The notes: generated by a model not told the origin, from the letters alone. Numbered from the stretch's first letter, positions 34,564 through 43,839 are shown. The stretch is DNA of 64,000 bases from Paraburkholderia diazotrophica (GCF_900108945.1 NZ_FNYE01000015.1:62001-126000), one strand, 5' to 3'. Made by a program: numbers and translations.

Positions 34564-35181
34564 TCAGGGTGAGAGGCTACGGAGCACCAGGCTTGACAGT
34601 TTCGCCGGCGCTTCCTCGGTGTAATCGAAGCTGTGCTGCAGGATGAGCGGGTTGAGGTAGGGGCGCAGGACCAGGTAGATCGCCATCGCGGTCTCGTCCA
34701 GCGGCGTCTTGCGCTCGAAGTCTCCGCTCTGCCGGCCCGCCTGCAGGATGTCCTGAAGCAGCTTCTGGATGCGCTCCTCATAGGCGAGTGTCGCCTGCCA
34801 GTGCTCGGTGGCGGCCGACGCGGCAATCTCGTAAAGCTTGCGGTCCTGGGAGAACAGGCGAAGGCTGGCCTCGACGATCGCCTTGAACATCCGCCGCAGC
34901 TTCTCCGGCGGCCGGTCGGCCTCCTCGACGGCCGCTTTGACCTCGCTTTCGATCTCGCGCAGACAGTTCGCGCAGATCATCTCGCCAATGGCCTGCTTGG
35001 ACTCGAAGAACTTGTAGATGTAGGCCTTGGAAAAGCCGATGGCCTTGGCGAGATCGGAGACGGTCGTTTTCTCGTAGCCATACCGGCTGAAGTGCTCGGT
35101 GGCGGCAGCGACGATCTGATCGCGCACCTCATGGTCGGCCGGGCCACGGGCCGAAACGGGATAGGTGATTGCATTTTTCAT
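34564..35181 (-). CDS. TetR/AcrR repressor of the RND cluster
   Basis: A 205-residue regulator. The helix-turn-helix is TTVSDLAKAIGFSKAYIYKF then FESKQAI, after the usual VRDQIVAAATEHFSRYGYEK helix. The remainder is a helical ligand-binding domain. The start is the ATG at 35179-35181. It is sandwiched between the adaptor operon (downstream, same strand) and the OprM-type gene (divergent), and palindromes occur in both control regions, so it probably represses all parts of the pump including itself. Confidence 0.9.
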   Translation of the reverse strand: MKNAITYPVSARGPADHEVRDQIVAAATEHFSRYGYEKTTVSDLAKAIGFSKAYIYKFFESKQAIGEMICANCLREIESEVKAAVEEADRPPEKLRRMFKAIVEASLRLFSQDRKLYEIAASAATEHWQATLAYEERIQKLLQDILQAGRQSGDFERKTPLDETAMAIYLVLRPYLNPLILQHSFDYTEEAPAKLSSLVLRSLSP

Positions 35182-35220
35182 GGTTCGCAGCTTACCGCCG
35201 CTCTCAAGAATCAACAACAA

Positions 35221-35244
35221 GTGACTAAAATGTATTATAGTCAC
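35221..35244. promoter_or_regulatory. 24-bp palindromic operator for the RND cluster
   Basis: GTGACTA-N10-TAGTCAC, with the inner part also symmetric (AAT-GT-ATT) so that 22 of 24 bases match their partners. It lies 39 bp upstream of the TetR start and 38 bp upstream of the OprM-type start, the normal place for a TetR dimer site that shuts off both promoters. Confidence 0.7.
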
Positions 35245-35281
35245 AGTCACTCGCTCTGTTCTCCTTCGCCGGAAGAAGCTC

Positions 35282-36745
35282 ATGCTGCCCAAACAACTCC
35301 TTGCCGTACTCATTGTCGCCAGTCTCTCGGCAGGCTGCGCCGTCGGCCCCGATTACGTCCGGCCCGACGTACCCATGCCGGAACGGTTCCAGGGCCAGGT
35401 CGCGGTCGATCAGCGGCCCGCAACGGCCAGTGCCGATCTCGCCACCTGGTGGACGGGTTTCGGCGATCCGCAACTGACACGGTTCGTCGCGCTTGCGCTG
35501 GAGCAAAACCTCGACCTCGCGCAGGCATCCGCTCGCATTGCACAAGCGCGTGCAGGACTTGGGGCAGCGAATGCTGCGTTGCTGCCTTCCGGTGATGTCA
35601 GCGGCCAGGCGGCCAGGGTCTACCAGTCCGTAGAAACGCCCCTTGGACGAGTCTTGAACTCGACGCCCGGTTTCGACCGCTACGGCAACGACTACGAAGC
35701 CAATCTCAGCGCGAGCTGGGAACTGGACGTGTTCGGAGGCCTGCGTCGAGGGCGGGAAGCGGCGCTAGCCGAGTACCGGGCTTCGGAAGCGGGCGCAGCG
35801 GCCACGCGCCTGGCGGTAGCGGCGCAGACCGCCGACATCTACATCACCATCCGTGGACTGCAAGCCCGTCTGAACGTTGCCCGGCATCAGGTGCAGACGC
35901 AGCAGCAACTGCTTTCAACCATCAACCTTCTGTATGGCAAAGGGTTGGCTGCCGAACTTCAGGTCAGCCAGGCCGAGGGAGCGCTTGCCCAGGTTCGAGC
36001 CTCCGTCCCGGTCCTCGAGACGGGGCTGGATGCGGCGATGAACGCACTGGATGTGATGCTCGGCGTGCAGCCCGGCACGCATCGGGCAGAGCTGGTCGAA
36101 GCGGGCGACATTCCGGTCGCCCCGCAGATCGCGGCCACCGGATCGCCGGGTGAGTTGCTCAGGCGTCGGCCTGACCTGATCGTGGCCGAGCGGCGCCTGG
36201 CCGCATCGAATGCGCGTATTGGTGTCGCCATCGCTGAGTATTACCCCAAGCTCTCCCTGAGTGGACTGATCGGCAGCGCGACATCCGTGGCCAGTGGCAA
36301 TCTTTTCACGAGCGGCGCCAATCAGGCTGCAGGCGTGCTGGGGCTGCGCTGGCGTCTGTTCGACTTCGGTCGCATCAATGCGCAGATCAACCAGGCCAAG
36401 GGCCAGGAGGCCGAGATGTTGGCGGCGTATCGGCTTGCCTCGCTCCATGCAACCGAAGACGTAGAGAACGCCTTTTCTGCACTGGTCAAGCGCGAGGAAC
36501 AGGCTGCTGTGCTCAACCAGGGCGTGGACTCGCTGGGTCGCGCGCGAGCGGCGTCGTTTGCAGCCTATCAAAAAGGCGTGGTCAGTCTCATCGAAGTACT
36601 GCAGGCCGACGAAAACCTGCTACGCGCGTCGGACGAGCGGGTGCAGGCGAAAACGGAATCAGCACGCGCAGCGGTCGCGGCCTTCAAGGCGCTCGGCGGT
36701 GGTTGGCAATACCGCGAATCCGGGGCTGCCGTAGCCATCAGGTAG
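35282..36745 (+). CDS. Outer-membrane efflux lipoprotein, OprM/NodT family
   Basis: A 487-residue TolC-type channel. The lipobox LSAGC gives a mature N-terminus CAVGPDYVRPDVPMPERFQG, the usual start of the family. Internal repeats LARFVALALEQNLDLAQASA-like and ELLRRRPDLIVAERRLAASN match the two TolC halves. It is divergent from the TetR and adaptor-permease genes and supplies the outer-membrane exit for that pump. It is complete, and only distantly like the efflux lipoprotein at 16435. Confidence 0.92.
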   Translation: MLPKQLLAVLIVASLSAGCAVGPDYVRPDVPMPERFQGQVAVDQRPATASADLATWWTGFGDPQLTRFVALALEQNLDLAQASARIAQARAGLGAANAALLPSGDVSGQAARVYQSVETPLGRVLNSTPGFDRYGNDYEANLSASWELDVFGGLRRGREAALAEYRASEAGAAATRLAVAAQTADIYITIRGLQARLNVARHQVQTQQQLLSTINLLYGKGLAAELQVSQAEGALAQVRASVPVLETGLDAAMNALDVMLGVQPGTHRAELVEAGDIPVAPQIAATGSPGELLRRRPDLIVAERRLAASNARIGVAIAEYYPKLSLSGLIGSATSVASGNLFTSGANQAAGVLGLRWRLFDFGRINAQINQAKGQEAEMLAAYRLASLHATEDVENAFSALVKREEQAAVLNQGVDSLGRARAASFAAYQKGVVSLIEVLQADENLLRASDERVQAKTESARAAVAAFKALGGGWQYRESGAAVAIR

Positions 36746-36983
36746 CGACCGAACGCACCCATAGTGCCGAAGGAGGAACGCGGATATCGTTGCTCCATGG
36801 CCGTTGCTGAGATTCCTCTCGCCACGGGAGTAATTCATGTGTGGGATGCGCTGAGGCAAGTACCCGGTCGACACCCGGCATATCGACCCGTGAAATCGGA
36901 GAACGGCTTGCATTGCAGGACCGGACGTCCAGATCCAATAGCGCAACGAAACCCATGTCCCAGATGGCCGAACACCTTCTCAC

Positions 36984-37598
36984 ATGCCACGCAAACGATT
37001 GACGCGCGAAGAACATCGCGAACAGACTCGCTGCCGTTTGCTCGACGCAGCGGCCTTGAGCATTGCCAGGAAAGGGCTGGCCGCGACCAGCGTGGAGGAC
37101 ATCGCGGCTCAGGCCGGCTATTCTCGCGGCGCGTTCTACTCGAACTTCGACAGCAAGAGCGACCTGTTCATCGAACTGCTCCGCCTGGATCACCAGTACA
37201 TCCGGGAACAGTTACAGAAGCTGCTAGACGCCGCGTCCACCGAAGACATGCACAAGCAGCTCACCTCGTTGTACGCCCGATGCTATCGGGACGACAACCA
37301 CTACGTCATCTGGGCCGAGGCACGTCTGCACGCCATGCGTGACGCGAAATTCCGGGAACGCATAAACGCCCTGTGCCTGGAAAAGCGCGACCTGATCGCG
37401 TCCTTGATCGAGCAGTTCAGCAAGCGCGTTAACGTGCAGCTGCCAGGCTCTCCGGCCCACCACGCGCTTGCCACCATCGCGTTGCTGGATGGCGTCCTCT
37501 ACTTCGCCATGACGATGCCCAATGACCTGCCGGGTGCTTCGGCCGAAGCGGTTTTAAGCAATGTCTTTATGAGAATGTTCTTCGGCGCATCTGAGTAA
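36984..37598 (+). CDS. TetR/AcrR-family regulator
   Basis: A 204-residue regulator. The basic N-terminus PRKRLTREEHREQTRCRLLD leads into TSVEDIAAQAGYSRGAFYSN then FDSKSDLF, the typical AcrR helix-turn-helix. It lies 238 bp downstream of the OprM-type gene and has its own start, so it may or may not control the pump; the better candidate is the TetR at 34564. What follows, to 38780, is gene-free and rich in relics. Confidence 0.88.
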   Translation: MPRKRLTREEHREQTRCRLLDAAALSIARKGLAATSVEDIAAQAGYSRGAFYSNFDSKSDLFIELLRLDHQYIREQLQKLLDAASTEDMHKQLTSLYARCYRDDNHYVIWAEARLHAMRDAKFRERINALCLEKRDLIASLIEQFSKRVNVQLPGSPAHHALATIALLDGVLYFAMTMPNDLPGASAEAVLSNVFMRMFFGASE

Positions 37599-37959
37599 AG
37601 CTCGGCTTGAGCTTCCCGCCACTTCTGCAGCCGCTTGACATTGCTACCGGCGACGCCGGTCATCTGATGGCAGGCAGCGTCGGGCGGTGCCGTTCGATCG
37701 CTACGCAACTGCTGTGTATCTGCGCTCGATGATTGTTCTCGATGTCGCAGGGATATCGCCCACGATTCGATCCGAGGAAGGTTGGTACAGGCGCGAACGT
37801 CGACTCGATCGCGTTGGCAACCGGCATGATATGAACCGGTGCCCGCGCGCCCCCCGCCGGCGGCCGTGCGAGACTAACGCCGAGATGAACTCGAGAGATA
37901 TGCTGCCAGGCCAGACGATCGCCCAGCCTATGTCCGGATCGGTTGCCTCAAGTTTGGCA

Positions 37960-38110
37960 CTTTGCGCGTGTGCGCACGTCCACGACCGTCGCGATCGGCA
38001 AGGTGATGAAATCCCACTCCGGCAATTTGTCGAACGTCTGTGGGAACGGCAGATATAGCAGTACGAACCATTGATCACCCGCTCGAGGAGCGGCGTACGG
38101 ATGAGGATTT
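37960..38110 (-). pseudogene. Unidentified gene fragment
   Basis: One minus-strand frame reads DQWFVLLYLPFPQTFDKLPE followed by WDFITLPIATVVDVRTRAK, which has clear protein character (regular hydrophobic strands, few rare residues), but no start codon or complete domain surrounds it. I cannot name a family. It borders the 15-bp inverted repeat at 38144-38185 and looks like the end of a gene cut by an insertion. Confidence 0.3.
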
Positions 38111-38143
38111 CGCCGTCGGGTGCGCGTCGATCGAAGCGCAGCA

Positions 38144-38185
38144 CGCCCTTATGTGAAGACGGGAGGCCGCCTTCACATAAGGGCG
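38144..38185. repeat. 15-bp perfect inverted repeat, candidate recombination site
   Basis: CGCCCTTATGTGAAG (38144-38158) and its exact complement CTTCACATAAGGGCG (38171-38185) are separated by 12 nt, which contain a further CGG/CCG pairing. No T-run follows on either strand, so an intrinsic terminator is less likely. Perfect arms around a short spacer, placed between gene fragments, would also fit a core site of a tyrosine-recombinase element. Confidence 0.6.
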
Positions 38186-38508
38186 CGCATCATGCGATTG
38201 ACGATGTCATGGGGGGAGTAACCGGGGTGGCCTGGCGTATCGGCTTCTTCGACAGCCGCACGCAGCGCGTTACCCTCAGTCAGGCGGCAACTCTCGATCT
38301 GGCGTTCGTCGAACACCTCTTCCGTTGCGACATACGGCGGGCCCCGATACCAGTTCGGATCGCCGCGATCGGGACGCACTGCAACGACGGTGCGGGCGCC
38401 AACGTCGGTGCAGCGCCAAAGGAACCAGGCGTGGCCGAGGGATTCGAGTGGCGTTCGCAATTCATCAATCACCGGGTGGACGGCTTGCTCGATGCACCGC
38501 ACCCGTAG
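38173..38508 (-). pseudogene. Gene fragment ending inside the inverted repeat
   Basis: The minus-strand frame from about 38508 gives HPVIDELRTPLESLGHAWFL then VVAVRPDRGDPNWYRGPPYV and continues with protein-like text to a stop at 38173, which lies inside the right arm of the inverted repeat. Its upstream part is antisense to the transposase fragment and has no coding character. It is probably the cut end of a gene. I recognise no family. Confidence 0.3.
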
Positions 38509-38717
38509 CACCGAGGACGATCGTGGACACGCGGGTGGAGGCGGTCGTCGCACGCACGCTCGAATTTGTACCCACGGGCGCGACTCACTGGAGCACGTGC
38601 ACAATGGCCCGCGAAATGGGAATGTCGCAGACAGCCGTGTCGCGGATCTGGCGTGCCTTCGGATTGCGGCCGCATCGGCAGGAGACCTTTAAGCTCTCGA
38701 CCGATCCATTTTTGTGA
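38505..38717 (+). pseudogene. IS630-family transposase, N-terminal fragment
   Basis: The frame reads PRTIVDTRVEAVVARTLEF, then PTGATHWSTCTMAREMGMSQ, then TAVSRIWRAFGLRPHRQETF and KLSTDPF, which is the helix-turn-helix and linker region of IS630-type transposases (GATHWSTRSMA, SRIWRAFGLxPHRxETFKLS). At 38715 a one-base change turns the expected FFVxK into a stop, and the sequence diverges soon after. The DDE catalytic domain is absent. It is a dead relic. Confidence 0.75.
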
Positions 38718-38780
38718 ACAAGGTAGGTGTGACTACCCAATCGTTTGCTTGTGGACATGTGGTTGACTCGGGATCATTCG

Positions 38781-39296
38781 TTATCCGCGCAGATTGCGGA
38801 CGAACAGTTCCAGCATTCCTTGGGCAGCCAACGCGTCACGTGGCTCTATACCTGAGAGCATCTGGGCCTCGAGAACATGGACCGTCGCCATGCAGCGATG
38901 GAGCACCTCCCGTCCTTCGTCCGTTAGACGCAGCACGACGATGCGTCCATGATTCGGGTCGGGCTCGCGCGTGATCCAGTTGCGCGACGCCATGACGCTC
39001 ATGACTTCGTTAGCCGATTGCGGCGTGATGAAAGACCGCTCGGCCAATTGCGCGTTTGACGCCTCGCCCCGCGCTTCCAGCACGGATAGCGCGGTGAACT
39101 GCGCGAGCGTCAGGCCGAGCGGTGCGAGCGCATCCGTCATCTTGCGGCGCAGGATTCTGTCGAGGCTGCCGATCAGATAGGTCAGCCGGGGACGTGCCGC
39201 CGCCTTGCGTCTTGCCGAGGGTGCGCGCTGACGAGCCGCCGTCGCGGGTGTTGCTTTTGGGACGCTCAATGCTTTCGTGGGAGATTTGCCCGTCAT
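38781..39296 (-). CDS. MarR-family regulator of the ferulate genes
   Basis: A 171-residue regulator (start MTGKSPTK at 39296; longer starts up to 39383 are possible). A basic, Pro/Ala-rich tail of about 40 residues precedes the winged helix: TLAQFTALSVLEARGEASNA, then QLAERSFITPQSANEVMSVM, then GRIVVLRLTDEGREVL. It is the last gene of the ech-vdh-fcs-marR unit. In other bacteria MarR proteins (FerC/FerR type) repress such genes and release DNA on binding feruloyl-CoA, so this is the natural candidate for the four palindromes near 43.8-44.1 kb. Confidence 0.88.
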   Translation of the reverse strand: MTGKSPTKALSVPKATPATAARQRAPSARRKAAARPRLTYLIGSLDRILRRKMTDALAPLGLTLAQFTALSVLEARGEASNAQLAERSFITPQSANEVMSVMASRNWITREPDPNHGRIVVLRLTDEGREVLHRCMATVHVLEAQMLSGIEPRDALAAQGMLELFVRNLRG

Positions 39297-39370
39297 CAGA
39301 TTGGTCTGCTGCTGTCGTGGAAGACGCCATGTTACCGCGTCGTTCGGCCGATCCACCGTGCCCGGCGCTT

Positions 39371-41263
39371 TCATAACCTGCAATGCGACGCGTAGATCAC
39401 GGCAGCATCGTGGCGCTGCGCATCGTGCATTGCCTCAACCAGCTTTGCGCGATGCGTCAACACGGCCTGCTGGTTGATCGATCCTTTGTCGGTGATCTCG
39501 CCGAGGTCGAGCGACGGCGCGACATCGAGCACTCGAAGGCGTGCAATCGCCGTCGCGCTGCCCGTCGAATCGCGGTTCAGCCGGTCAAGCAGGTCAGCGA
39601 AGAATGCGCGCACGGCGGGTGCGCCGATGATCTCCAATGCGCTCGCGGACGTAGTCAATTGTGCGAGCCGTCGGCAATCATCGAGTCGCGGAAAAACGAG
39701 CAGCCCGACGTCGTCGCGATTCAGGCCGGTCACGACCACATCCTGCACATAAGGCGCACCCGCTGAAATGACCCTTGCACGCATCGGTCCGACGCTCACG
39801 AAGGTGCCGGAACTGAGTTTGAAATCTTCGGCGATGCGCCCGTCGAACATCAGGCCGAGTTCCGGCCGTTGCGGATCGACGAACTTCAAGGCGTCGCCGC
39901 TGCAGTAATAGCCCTCGTCATCGAACGGAGCGGCCGCCTTCGAATCGTCCGCTCTCCAGTAACCGGGCATCACATGCGGGCCGCGAAAGCGCGCTTCGAG
40001 TTTGCCCGACACAGGCGCCAGCTTCACTTCGCAGCCGGGCGCCGGCACGCCGACGTAGCCCGCACCGAGTACGGGGCCAGTCGTGAACAGACACGACGGC
40101 GACGTCTCCGTCATGCCGAGGCCCGCCATGATGCGGATACGCTCGCCGCAAAAGCGCTCGGTGACGCGTTGCAGACGATCCCACGCCGCTTGCGAAAGTC
40201 CCGCGCCCGCGAAGAAATACACCTTCACGCGCGAGAAGAACGTCTCGCGCAACTGCGCGTCAGTTTCTAGAGCGCTCGTCAGTTCTTCCCAACCCTTTGG
40301 CACGTTGAAGTAGATGGTCGGAGCGATGTCCCGCAGATTGCGCAGTGTTTCGTCGAACTTCTTCCCGACGGGCTTGCCGTCGTCGATATACAGCGTGCCG
40401 CCGTTGTAGAGTGCAATGCCGACGTTGTGGCTGCCGCCGAACGTATGATTCCACGGCAGCCAGTCGACCAGCACAGGCGGTTCGACGGCGAACTCGGGAA
40501 ACGTGTCGAGCAGCATCTGCTGATTGCTGCACAACATACGATGGGTCGTCGGCACGGCTTTCGGTAGCATCGTCGAGCCGGACGTGAAGAGGAACTTCGC
40601 TATTGCATCGGGATCGATCGCCTCGTGCGCGGCATCGACCGTCGTGGGTACCGTGGCGAGCAGTTCCGCTAGCGGCGTAGCGTTGCGTCCTCCGCTCGGA
40701 CCGGAAGCTGTGACCAGTTCGATGCCGTCGGCAACGGTTGCGTCGATTGCTTTGGCGAACTTCTCGCCTTCGGTCGCGAACACGAGGCCCGGTGTGAGCA
40801 GATCGAGCGTATGACGCAGCTTGCCGTAGTCGCTGGATACGAGCGAATATGCAGCCGAAATGGGCGCGTAGGGCACGCCCGCCCACATCGCGCCGAGCGC
40901 GACCATCATGTGTTCGAGATCGTTGCCCGAAAGAATCACGACGGGTCGCCCGGCCGACAGGTTGCGATCGAGCAGCGCCTGTCCGATCGCGCGTGCGTGC
41001 GTGAGCATCTGCGCATAGCTGATGCCTTGCCATTCGCCGTGGGCGCTGCGGCGAGCGACCAGCCATCGGTCAGGATGCGCCTGCGCACCGCTCGCGAGCC
41101 GGTCCGTCAAGCGCTTCGGATAGGCGCCGGGCGCGGCGCCCGACTCCATGTACCAGACGTCGTGCTCGCGGCGCACGCGAACGGGCGCCGAACCGATCAG
41201 CACCGCGCGATACGGCGTGGATGTTTCTCTGTCGGCACCGGGTTGCGTCGGCTGGGAATTCAC
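39371..41263 (-). CDS. fcs: Feruloyl-CoA synthetase
   Basis: A 630-residue adenylate-forming enzyme that activates ferulate and other p-hydroxycinnamates with ATP and CoA. The P-loop-like motif is FLFTSGSTMLPKAVPTTHRM, followed by WLPWNHTFGGSHNVGIAL and AGLGMTETSPSC, all typical of the Fcs/FerA subgroup rather than acetyl-CoA synthetases. The start is set at the GTG at 41261-41263, eight bases after AGGAGA; the frame runs further upstream without coding character. It acts first inside the cell, before ech. The family here belongs to the ~600-residue type that differs from 4-coumarate ligases of plants. Confidence 0.92.
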   Translation of the reverse strand: MNSQPTQPGADRETSTPYRAVLIGSAPVRVRREHDVWYMESGAAPGAYPKRLTDRLASGAQAHPDRWLVARRSAHGEWQGISYAQMLTHARAIGQALLDRNLSAGRPVVILSGNDLEHMMVALGAMWAGVPYAPISAAYSLVSSDYGKLRHTLDLLTPGLVFATEGEKFAKAIDATVADGIELVTASGPSGGRNATPLAELLATVPTTVDAAHEAIDPDAIAKFLFTSGSTMLPKAVPTTHRMLCSNQQMLLDTFPEFAVEPPVLVDWLPWNHTFGGSHNVGIALYNGGTLYIDDGKPVGKKFDETLRNLRDIAPTIYFNVPKGWEELTSALETDAQLRETFFSRVKVYFFAGAGLSQAAWDRLQRVTERFCGERIRIMAGLGMTETSPSCLFTTGPVLGAGYVGVPAPGCEVKLAPVSGKLEARFRGPHVMPGYWRADDSKAAAPFDDEGYYCSGDALKFVDPQRPELGLMFDGRIAEDFKLSSGTFVSVGPMRARVISAGAPYVQDVVVTGLNRDDVGLLVFPRLDDCRRLAQLTTSASALEIIGAPAVRAFFADLLDRLNRDSTGSATAIARLRVLDVAPSLDLGEITDKGSINQQAVLTHRAKLVEAMHDAQRHDAAVIYASHCRL

Positions 41264-41387
41264 CTTGTTGTCTCCTGTGTGGGCTCGCTCGCGCGGCAGG
41301 CCAGAGCCCGGCGCGAGGTCTTCGCCTGATGCGAAGCATGCCCGAATTCGATTCGTATGCGTGAATGGCCTTCTTGCGCCGGCGAAG

Positions 41388-42839
41388 TCAGATCGGGTAG
41401 TGACGCGGGCCCGTCTGTATCGTGATCCAGCGCAGATCGGTGAATTCCGCAATCGACGCCTTGCTGCCGAAGCGGCCGTATCCGCTGCTCTTCACGCCGC
41501 CGAACGGCATCTGCGCTTCGTCGTGCACAGTCGGGCCGTTGATATGGCAGATGCCAGATTCGACACGCTTCGCCACCTGCATTGCGCGCGCAATGTCGCG
41601 GCTGAACACGGCCGCCGACAAGCCGAACTCGCTGTCGTTCGCGACCCGTATCGCTTCGTCGTCGCTATCGACGCGCAGCACGGTCACCACGGGCGCGAAA
41701 GATTCCTCCGCATACAGCCGCATCTCGGGGCGCACGTCATCGACGATCGTCGGTTGCATGATCGCACCATCTGTCGGGCCGGCCGTGTGGATTGTCGCGC
41801 CGTGATCGCGGGCGTCCTGCACGAGCGCCGTTGCGCGCTGTGCGGCCTGCACGCTCACCATCGCGCCGAGTACGGCGCCGGGCGCAGTCGGTTCTGCCGC
41901 GACCAGCTTGCGCGCTTTGTCGGCGAGCTTGTCTACGAGCGCATTCGCAATGGCGCGATGCGCGATCACCCGTTCCGTCGACATGCAGATCTGCCCCTGG
42001 TTGAAGAACGTGCCGAACGCGATGGCTTCGATGGCCGCGTCGAGATCCGCGTCATCGAGCACGAGTACGGGCGCCTTGCCGCCGAGTTCGAGCAACGCGG
42101 GCTTCAGGTGCTTCGCCGCATGCATCGCGATGATGCGGCCGACGTGCGTCGAGCCCGTGAAGTTCACGCGCCGGACGGCGGGATGCGCGATCAGCCGCTC
42201 GACGATAGCGGGTGCATCGTCGGGCGCATTCGTCACGACGTTGATCACGCCGTCGCCGAGACCGGCTTCCTGCAACACGCTGCCGATCATCCGATGAACC
42301 GCCGGACACGCTTCCGACGCCTTGAGGACGACCGTGTTGCCGCACGCGAGCGGCATCGCGACTGCACGTGTGCCGAGGATCACGGGCGCATTCCACGGCG
42401 CAATGCCGAGCACCACGCCGCACGGCTGACGCACGGCAAGGGCAAGGTTGCCGGGCATATCGGTGGGCACGACGCTTCCGTCGATCTGCGTCGTCATCGC
42501 GGCGGCTTCGCGCAGCATGTTCGCCGCCAGATGCACGTTGAAGCTGTACCAGTTCGCCATTGCACCCGTTTCCGCCACACCTGTTTCGATGAACGCGCTC
42601 GTTCGCGCATCCATGATGTCAGCTGCCTTCAGCAGGCGCATACGACGCTCCGTGGGCGACAGAGCCGACCATGCGGGGAAAGCCGCTGCGGCGGCTTCGA
42701 CTGCCGCATCCGCGTCGGCGAGCGTGGCCGCGGGTGCGCGCGAGGCCAGTTTGCCCGTCGCGGGATTCAGGCGTTCGAACGTCGCGCCGTTCGGGGCGAG
42801 GCGGTCCTTGCCGCCAATCAGCATACTCACTTCCGTCAC
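41388..42839 (-). CDS. vdh: Vanillin dehydrogenase (aldehyde dehydrogenase family)
   Basis: A 483-residue ALDH. The catalytic cysteine is C285 in FFNQGQICMSTERV, the general base E251 in LLELGGKAPV, and the oxyanion asparagine N150 in IAPWNAPV, with the cofactor lysine K173. It would oxidise vanillin to vanillate, which leaves the local pathway towards protocatechuate. The assignment to vanillin is from context (ech before, fcs after) and from the salicylaldehyde/vanillin-dehydrogenase-like N-terminus. Gaps are 62 bp to ech and 124 bp to fcs. Confidence 0.9.
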   Translation of the reverse strand: MTEVSMLIGGKDRLAPNGATFERLNPATGKLASRAPAATLADADAAVEAAAAAFPAWSALSPTERRMRLLKAADIMDARTSAFIETGVAETGAMANWYSFNVHLAANMLREAAAMTTQIDGSVVPTDMPGNLALAVRQPCGVVLGIAPWNAPVILGTRAVAMPLACGNTVVLKASEACPAVHRMIGSVLQEAGLGDGVINVVTNAPDDAPAIVERLIAHPAVRRVNFTGSTHVGRIIAMHAAKHLKPALLELGGKAPVLVLDDADLDAAIEAIAFGTFFNQGQICMSTERVIAHRAIANALVDKLADKARKLVAAEPTAPGAVLGAMVSVQAAQRATALVQDARDHGATIHTAGPTDGAIMQPTIVDDVRPEMRLYAEESFAPVVTVLRVDSDDEAIRVANDSEFGLSAAVFSRDIARAMQVAKRVESGICHINGPTVHDEAQMPFGGVKSSGYGRFGSKASIAEFTDLRWITIQTGPRHYPI

Positions 42840-42901
42840 GATGACTGTCTCCTTTGTTCTATCGCACGCCCGGGGCGATGAAAGGCCGGGCGTCCCGGGT
42901 G

Positions 42902-43738
42902 TCAGTCGGCGCGTTTGTACGTCTGCAGTCCGGGCTTGATCGACTTCTGGTCGAGGAACTGCCGCAGTCCTTCTTCACGCCCGTTCTCGGGATCGCGCAG
43001 TTGCGCCTGATCGAGCTTGGCGTACAGATAGTCCTCGTTCTGTTCCCACGTCAGTTCACGGCAGCGTTTGAAACCATGCTTCGCGACGCGCAGCACGACG
43101 GGATTCTTTTCGAGCAGCTTCGCGGCGAGAGCCATCGTCTCCGCGCGCAGCTGCTCGCGCGGCACGCTCCTGTTGACGAGGCCCATCGCGGCGGCTTCCG
43201 TCCCGGTGAACGTTTCACCCGTCATGATGTAGTAGAGCGCCTGACGATGCCCGACGGTATCGGCCATTGCCTTGCTGACGAGATTGCCCGGCGGAATGCC
43301 CCAGTTGATTTCGGAGAGGCCGAACACGGCTTCGTCGGCGGCAATCGCGAGATCGCATGCGACCAGCGGCGAGAAACCGCCGCCGAAGCACCAGCCGTTG
43401 ACCATGGCGATGGTCGGCTTCGAATACATGCGCAGCAGCTTCCATTGCCACTGGCACGCATCGCGCCGGATTTTTTCCTGCAGGATTTCCGGCCCAGCGT
43501 CGACTTCGCGGAAATACTCCTTCAGGTCCATGCCCGCCGTCCATGCGTCGCCCGCGCCCGTGAGGACGAGTACCTGTGCGTCGGCGTCGAGTTCCAGCGT
43601 TTCGAGCACCTGCACCATCTCGCTGTTGAGCGTCGGGCTCATCGCGTTGCGCTTCTCCGGGCGATTGAACGTCACCCACGCGATGCCCTCTTGCACTTTA
43701 ACGTCGACCGTCTTCCAGCGATCCTCATAACTTGCCAT
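42902..43738 (-). CDS. ech: Feruloyl-CoA hydratase/lyase
   Basis: A 278-residue crotonase-fold enzyme that hydrates feruloyl-CoA and cleaves it to vanillin and acetyl-CoA. All three residues known as essential in the Pseudomonas enzyme are present at the same positions: S123 in GGGFSPLVACDLA, E143 in GLSEINWGIPPG, and Y239 in WEQNEDYLYAKLDQ. The start at 43738 follows GGAGC. It is the first gene of the minus-strand ferulate operon, and two operator palindromes lie 75-120 bp upstream. The 5' part of the frame beyond the start has no coding character. Confidence 0.95.
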   Translation of the reverse strand: MASYEDRWKTVDVKVQEGIAWVTFNRPEKRNAMSPTLNSEMVQVLETLELDADAQVLVLTGAGDAWTAGMDLKEYFREVDAGPEILQEKIRRDACQWQWKLLRMYSKPTIAMVNGWCFGGGFSPLVACDLAIAADEAVFGLSEINWGIPPGNLVSKAMADTVGHRQALYYIMTGETFTGTEAAAMGLVNRSVPREQLRAETMALAAKLLEKNPVVLRVAKHGFKRCRELTWEQNEDYLYAKLDQAQLRDPENGREEGLRQFLDQKSIKPGLQTYKRAD

Positions 43739-43812
43739 GTTCGTAGCTCCAGCGCGCCTTGCGCGCATCAATGGTTGCGATGTTTCTGAAGTCACCCGAT
43801 ACGCTTCATCTT

Positions 43813-43831
43813 GTATCAGGTAGCCTGATAC
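43813..43831. promoter_or_regulatory. Ferulate operator, site 1
   Basis: Perfect 8-bp arms GTATCAGG-TAG-CCTGATAC, 75 bp upstream of the ech start. It is the strongest of four related sites. Confidence 0.75.
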
Positions 43832-43839
43832 GAAGTCTA

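Noticed and set aside
41148..42881. 577-codon open frame on the plus strand opposite vdh
   Set aside because: It mirrors the vdh coding sequence, is full of Arg/His, and has no family features.
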